In this document: piece after piece, positions 13,802 through 15,891 of the stretch | How the letters are laid out: each line of letters opens with the position of its first letter | How positions within the stretch are numbered: position 1 is the first letter of the stretch | From: CAG-791 sp045130475 | GTDB taxonomy: Bacteria > Bacillota > Clostridia > Lachnospirales > Lachnospiraceae | Assembly: GCA_045130475.1 (NCBI GenBank) | Contig: JBGUPU010000088.1 | Span: 1 to 15,891, forward strand | Direction: 5' to 3' | DNA: 15,891 nucleotides | The notes under the pieces: generated by a model | Seen by the model: the letters and a program-made list of their open reading frames with translations, nothing else | Told to the model about the DNA's origin: nothing | Databases searched by the model: none | Translations under genes and position numbers: made by a program

Positions 13802-14962
13802 GTGCTTATGACCGGAAAAAAAGTAAACAAGATCGTCCTGACCGGAGGCCCTTGTGCAGGCAAGACGACCGGAATGAGCTGGATTCAGAATACGTTTGAA
13901 AAGATGGGCTATACGATCATCTTTATGCAGGAACCCGCGACAGAACTCAAGTCAGCGGGCATTACCCCTGCGCGCTGCTCTTCTATGATGGCCTATCAGC
14001 TGTATCAGATGAAGCTCCAGCTGGAAAAAGAGGACGTATACATGCGCGCGGCCCGGGATATTGCAGAGGCCGGGACTGACGGCGGGGAGGAATGCGCCAG
14101 GAAAGTCCTGCTGGTCTGTGACAGGGGATTTTTTGACAACCGCGCATATATGACACCGGAAGAATTCGGGGAGGCACTCCGGATCCTGGGAGTCTCTGAG
14201 GAGGAAAAGTTCCGCAGCTATGACGCCGTCTTTCATTTGGAAACGACGGCCAAGAATGCCAAGGTCTTTTACGGGACGGCGACCAATGCCATCCGGGACG
14301 AGACACCGGAGCAGGCGGCAGCGCTGGATGACCGCGTAATAGCAGCCTGGGAGAAACATCCTTATTACCGGGTCATAGAAAATCTGAGCGGATTTGAAGA
14401 CAAGATGCGGCATCTGGTTGCGGAGATCGCTGCCTTTCTTGGAGAACCGACACCCTATGAGGCACGCCGCCGTTTTCTGGTTGAATATCCGGACACTGCT
14501 TTATTGGAGGATCTTCCCAACTGCTACCGGGAGGAAATTGAACAGATTTATCTGCATGCACCTCAAAGCGAAGAGATCCGCCTCCGCAAGCGCAGAAGCG
14601 GAGAAGACTGTGTTTATTATATAACCAGGACAAAGACAGAGGGAGGACATCGGCGTCTCGAGTCAGAGGGACGTCTGACCGAGAGAGAGTATATGCAGTT
14701 TCTCGGAAATGCCGATCCCGGGATGAAGCCGATCCGCAAGACCCGCTGGAGCATCATCTGGTACGGTCATTACTACGAAATTGACCTCTACCCTTTCTGG
14801 AAGGACAGGGCGGTTCTGGAAGTACTGCTCCGGGACGAAGAGGAAGAGGTGAAAATCCCTGATTTTCTGCAGGTGATCAGAGAGGTGACAGACGATAGAG
14901 AATACCAGATTGCCAGTCTGGCTTCACTTAAGTCAAGACCGACTCAGCTGGATCCGGATTGA
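13802..14962 (+). CDS. P-loop ATPase fused to a CYTH-like domain
   Basis: A 386-residue soluble two-domain protein. Residues 9-215 are an AAA_28-like P-loop domain: Walker A GGPCAGKTT at 15-23 (Lys21), a Walker B-like LLVCDRG at 103-109, and a kinase-like helical region. Residues 219-375 resemble a CYTH/triphosphate-tunnel domain: RRRFLVEYPD at 222-231, EIRLRKRR at 258-265, YYITRTKTE at 272-280, RLESEGRLTEREY at 285-297, IRKTRW at 311-316, EIDLYPF at 326-332 and LEVLL near 339-343, giving the alternating charged strands of that barrel. The same domain order occurs, as I recall, in the animal protein TTD14. Start: GTG at 13802 has GGAG (13790-13793) eight bases away; ATG at 13808 is the alternative. 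The three-base gap implies translation coupled to the PLP enzyme. The substrate is unknown; nucleotide- or polyphosphate-linked activity is inferred. Confidence 0.82.
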   Translation: MLMTGKKVNKIVLTGGPCAGKTTGMSWIQNTFEKMGYTIIFMQEPATELKSAGITPARCSSMMAYQLYQMKLQLEKEDVYMRAARDIAEAGTDGGEECARKVLLVCDRGFFDNRAYMTPEEFGEALRILGVSEEEKFRSYDAVFHLETTAKNAKVFYGTATNAIRDETPEQAAALDDRVIAAWEKHPYYRVIENLSGFEDKMRHLVAEIAAFLGEPTPYEARRRFLVEYPDTALLEDLPNCYREEIEQIYLHAPQSEEIRLRKRRSGEDCVYYITRTKTEGGHRRLESEGRLTEREYMQFLGNADPGMKPIRKTRWSIIWYGHYYEIDLYPFWKDRAVLEVLLRDEEEEVKIPDFLQVIREVTDDREYQIASLASLKSRPTQLDPD

Positions 14963-15016
14963 GCCGGTTCGGGCATGCGTCATGTATGACGATGCAGCCT
15001 TGTGAAAGAACTATAA

Positions 15017-15078
15017 AAGGGGATGCCCCCGGAACAGGTTTCTCTTGGAGAAACGTTCCGGGGGCATCCCCTTATTTT
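15017..15078. terminator. Exceptionally long bidirectional terminator hairpin
   Basis: Arms 15017-15035 and 15055-15073 are perfectly complementary over 19 bp (AAGGGGATGC... with ...GCATCCCCTT). Beyond a 2-base bulge, GTTTCTC and GAGAAAC add 7 bp around a TTG loop. ATTTT follows on the plus strand and TTTTATAG on the minus. It separates the convergent ATPase-CYTH gene and the repeat-protein gene, ending 12 bases from the latter's stop. Confidence 0.9.
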
Positions 15079-15084
15079 GGCAGA

Positions 15085-15891
15085 TCAGTCTTTTTCAAAT
15101 ACGAGGTCGATGGAAATTAACACACCGGCTGCATCCAGCTCAGTGGGAATGTATCCGACATAGTGATATCCGTTTACCGCCTGCTCGGTGATCTGGCTGC
15201 GGTAATCTGTCAGAACGACATCTCCGGATACGTCATCTTTTTCGACATATTTGACAGTGACATAATGGTATTTCTGTTCTGCTGCAGCGGCCTCTGTCTG
15301 TGTCTGGACAGATGCAGTCTGTACCTGGGCCTGTGCGGGTGCAGCGGCCTGGTTCTTTGCAGTTGCTGCCTTCTTTGCATCCTCGGCCTTCTTGATTTGC
15401 TCTTCAGCTTTCTTTTTCGCCTCTTCGGCCTTCTTAGCTTTTTCTTCTGCTTTCTTCTTGGCTTTTTCTGCCTTCTTAGCCTTTTCTTCCGCTTTCTTTA
15501 CTTTTTCGGAATCGTTGTTGGCTTCCTTGGCAGCCTTTTTGGCCTCTTCAGCCTTCTTTTCTGCATCGGCGGCAGCTTTCTTGGCTTCTTCAGCTGCCTT
15601 TTTTGCAGCCTCAGCTTCCTTCTTTGCTGCTGCTGCGTCTTCCTCAGCCTTTTTGGCCTTGGCATTTGCATCTTCGATTTTCTTTGCTTCTTCGGCCTTC
15701 TTGGCTTCCTCGGCCTTCTTGGCCTCTTCGGCTTTCTTGGCTTCCTCAGCTTTCTTAGCTTCCTCAGCCTTCTTGGCCTCTTCAGCCTTCTTAGCTTCCT
15801 CAGCCTTCTTTGCTTCTTCGGCCTTCTTAGCTTCCTCAGCCTTCTTGGCCTCTTCAGCCTGCTTGGCTTCATCAGCCTTCTTTGCTTCTTC
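15085..15891 (-). CDS. Lys/Glu/Ala-repeat protein with DUF4177-like C-terminus (5' end outside window)
   Basis: The open frame runs off the window edge; 268 C-terminal residues are visible. The first part is twelve hexads of EEAKKA type, continuing as less regular Ala/Lys/Glu helix to about residue 185. This should form a long charged single alpha-helix or coiled coil. A short Ala/Gln/Thr linker follows, then a compact end of about 60 residues (KYHYVTVKYVEKDD ... GYHYVGYIPT ... LISIDLVFEKD) whose strand-helix-strand pattern resembles DUF4177. No membrane segment is visible; an N-terminal signal or anchor, if any, is off the window. Most spurious open frames here come from the repeat; this frame is chosen because it reads into the non-repetitive domain and stops just before the terminator. 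Function is unknown; a stalk or spacer role is inferred. Confidence 0.82.
   Translation of the reverse strand, partial: EEAKKADEAKQAEEAKKAEEAKKAEEAKKAEEAKKAEEAKKAEEAKKAEEAKKAEEAKKAEEAKKAEEAKKIEDANAKAKKAEEDAAAAKKEAEAAKKAAEEAKKAAADAEKKAEEAKKAAKEANNDSEKVKKAEEKAKKAEKAKKKAEEKAKKAEEAKKKAEEQIKKAEDAKKAATAKNQAAAPAQAQVQTASVQTQTEAAAAEQKYHYVTVKYVEKDDVSGDVVLTDYRSQITEQAVNGYHYVGYIPTELDAAGVLISIDLVFEKD
15676..15891 (-). repeat. Twelve tandem 18-base units encoding EEAKKA hexads
   Basis: Reading the minus strand from the window edge, twelve consecutive 18-base units encode EEAKKA; the second is DEAKQA and the last EEAKKI. Third-base variation in Ala, Lys and Glu codons makes the DNA copies imperfect while the protein stays nearly constant. 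The array continues beyond the window edge. Confidence 0.9.

Noticed and set aside
15498..15872. Lys/Arg/Pro-rich minus-strand frame in the repeat region
   Set aside because: It is the repeat array read in the wrong frame. The EEAKKA frame continues into a non-repetitive domain and ends next to the terminator.
15676..15891. CRISPR array or DNA satellite
   Set aside because: The repeats are contiguous 18-base units without spacers and stay in frame as EEAKKA codons, so they are a protein-coding repeat.

Overview
The window looks like chromosome from a Firmicute of the class Clostridia, most likely a Lachnospiraceae-type gut anaerobe. This is an inference from protein style, not a database match. 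Supporting signs are strong AGGAGG-type ribosome binding sites, moderate-to-high GC with GTG starts, a short four-cysteine clostridial-type protein, a lipoprotein with a Ser/Thr/Glu-rich linker, and a one-carbon set of formate-THF ligase, FchA-type cyclohydrolase and FolD. No phage, insertion sequence, CRISPR array, tRNA or rRNA was seen.

Layout. 119-1504 (+) encodes a glutamate-cysteine ligase (GCS2) family protein, followed by a 71-residue protein with a CX3CX2CX2C cluster and a terminator. 1990-3348 (+) is a promoter driving an alpha/beta hydrolase and a half-size EamA/DMT membrane protein. A bidirectional terminator separates these from a minus-strand pair (histidine phosphatase, then a lipoprotein). 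5200-6189 (+) is a membrane-anchored XRE regulator, and the end of its gene overlaps the end of folD tail to tail by 29 bases. 6161-9713 (-) is the tetrahydrofolate block, transcribed fhs, fchA, folD. 10034-10636 (+) is 5-formyl-THF cyclo-ligase, divergent from fhs. 10770-12353 (-) is a long-form glucose-6-phosphate isomerase with a near-consensus promoter far upstream, implying a leader of nearly 290 nt. 12869-14962 (+) is a cysteine-synthase-like PLP enzyme tightly followed by a P-loop ATPase fused to a CYTH-like domain. A 26-bp hairpin terminator separates this from 15085-15891 (-), the C-terminal part of a protein made of Glu-Glu-Ala/Lys-Lys-Ala repeats with a DUF4177-like end.

How the genes work together. 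Fhs makes 10-formyl-THF from formate; FchA and FolD interconvert 10-formyl-, methenyl- and methylene-THF; the cyclo-ligase returns 5-formyl-THF to the pool. This is a complete formate-to-methylene-THF module, usable for purines, serine/glycine exchange or the methyl branch of acetogenesis. No methylene-THF reductase or CO dehydrogenase genes are in view, so acetogenesis cannot be claimed. FolD here differs at two positions normally needed for cyclohydrolase activity, while FchA supplies a separate cyclohydrolase, which suggests divided labour. The cysteine-synthase-like and GCS-like enzymes could both act in thiol metabolism but lie over 11 kb apart.

No complete, clearly undescribed multi-gene system is evident. 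The best leads are the FolD/FchA pairing, the PLP enzyme coupled to the ATPase-CYTH fusion, the truncated repeat protein, and the pgi leader.
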